NCBI GenBank assembly: GCA_003517915.1
Contig: DOZQ01000143.1
Location: 2,683-9,287, forward strand
Origin: Oscillospiraceae bacterium
GTDB lineage: Bacteria; Bacillota; Clostridia; Oscillospirales; Acutalibacteraceae
Reading direction: 5' to 3'
DNA length: 6,605 bases
Position numbers and translations under genes: made by a program
The notes under the pieces: generated by a model
What the model saw: only the letters and a program-made list of their open reading frames with translations
Told to the model about the DNA's origin: nothing
Databases searched by the model: none
Shown here: piece after piece, positions 6,435-6,605 of the stretch
How positions within the stretch are numbered: the first letter of the stretch is position 1
Layout of the letters: every line of letters begins with the position of its first letter

Positions 6435-6605
6435 CTATTCCTTCTCGATTTCGTAAGGCCAATCACTAATGCCGCCCAGGTTGTAAACCGTCTCGTATCC
6501 CAGGTCAAGCGCCTGCTCAAGCGCAGTCTGCGCCCTGCCTCCCGCCGCGCAGTAAAAAATTATCTCCCGGCTTTTGTCCGGTACCATTACCGGCAGACTT
6601 TCCCC
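6435..6605 (-). CDS. Rhodanese-like domain protein, C-terminal 56 residues (cut by window edge)
   Basis: The visible part covers the active-site half of a rhodanese domain: REIIFYCAAGGRAQTALEQA, with the predicted catalytic Cys at fragment residue 19 and the loop C-A-A-G-G-R matching the C-x-x-G-x-R pattern of single-domain rhodaneses (GlpE/PspE type). It is followed by LGYETVYNLGGISDWPYEIEKE and a TAG stop at 6435-6437. The LGGISDW ending is characteristic of the family. Such proteins carry sulfur as a cysteine persulfide, usually in the cytoplasm. Its N-terminus is not visible, so a signal peptide or further domains cannot be ruled out. It is on the same strand as the GH3 gene, 119 bases upstream of it, but no functional link to xylan use is evident. 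Confidence 0.85.
   Translation of the reverse strand, partial: GESLPVMVPDKSREIIFYCAAGGRAQTALEQALDLGYETVYNLGGISDWPYEIEKE

Overview
The window holds three genes, all on the minus strand and in the order (transcription direction, right to left): the 3' end of a rhodanese-like protein (6435-6605), a complete and very large secreted glycoside hydrolase of family GH3 (814-6315, 1833 residues), and the 5' part of a secreted family GH10 endo-xylanase (1-599, cut by the window edge). Strong AGGAGG-type ribosome binding sites, Gram-positive-looking signal peptides, a TTG start and modules such as FIVAR and Big_2 fit an anaerobic, plant-fibre-degrading member of the Clostridia (Bacillota). That placement is inference; no ribosomal or taxonomic marker is present.

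Layout: the rhodanese gene ends at 6435, followed by 119 bases with no clear terminator or promoter. The GH3 gene then starts at an ATG at 6315 with a GGAGG site 10 nt upstream. Its product has a signal peptide, a complete two-domain GH3 core with a fibronectin-III-like cap (about residues 50-855), and then nearly 1000 residues of accessory modules: Ig-like, cadherin-like, a concanavalin-like sandwich, FIVAR, and two copies of one C-terminal module separated by another Ig-like domain. No cell-wall anchor is seen. After its stop codon comes a 214-base gap (600-813) with a polypyrimidine tract (as transcribed), two overlapping and mutually exclusive hairpins and a short palindrome, but no U-run typical of an intrinsic terminator. 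The GH10 gene then starts at a TTG.

Functional reading: GH10 would cut xylan internally outside the cell, and the GH3 enzyme (motifs closest to beta-xylosidases) would trim the resulting xylo-oligosaccharides, with its tail probably holding it on plant polysaccharide. This is a small xylan-degradation locus. The rhodanese fragment has no evident link to it. The points most worth a second look are the duplicated C-terminal module of unknown type, the alternative hairpins between the two enzyme genes, and the unusual GH10 N-terminal region with a long insertion and a changed substrate-binding motif.
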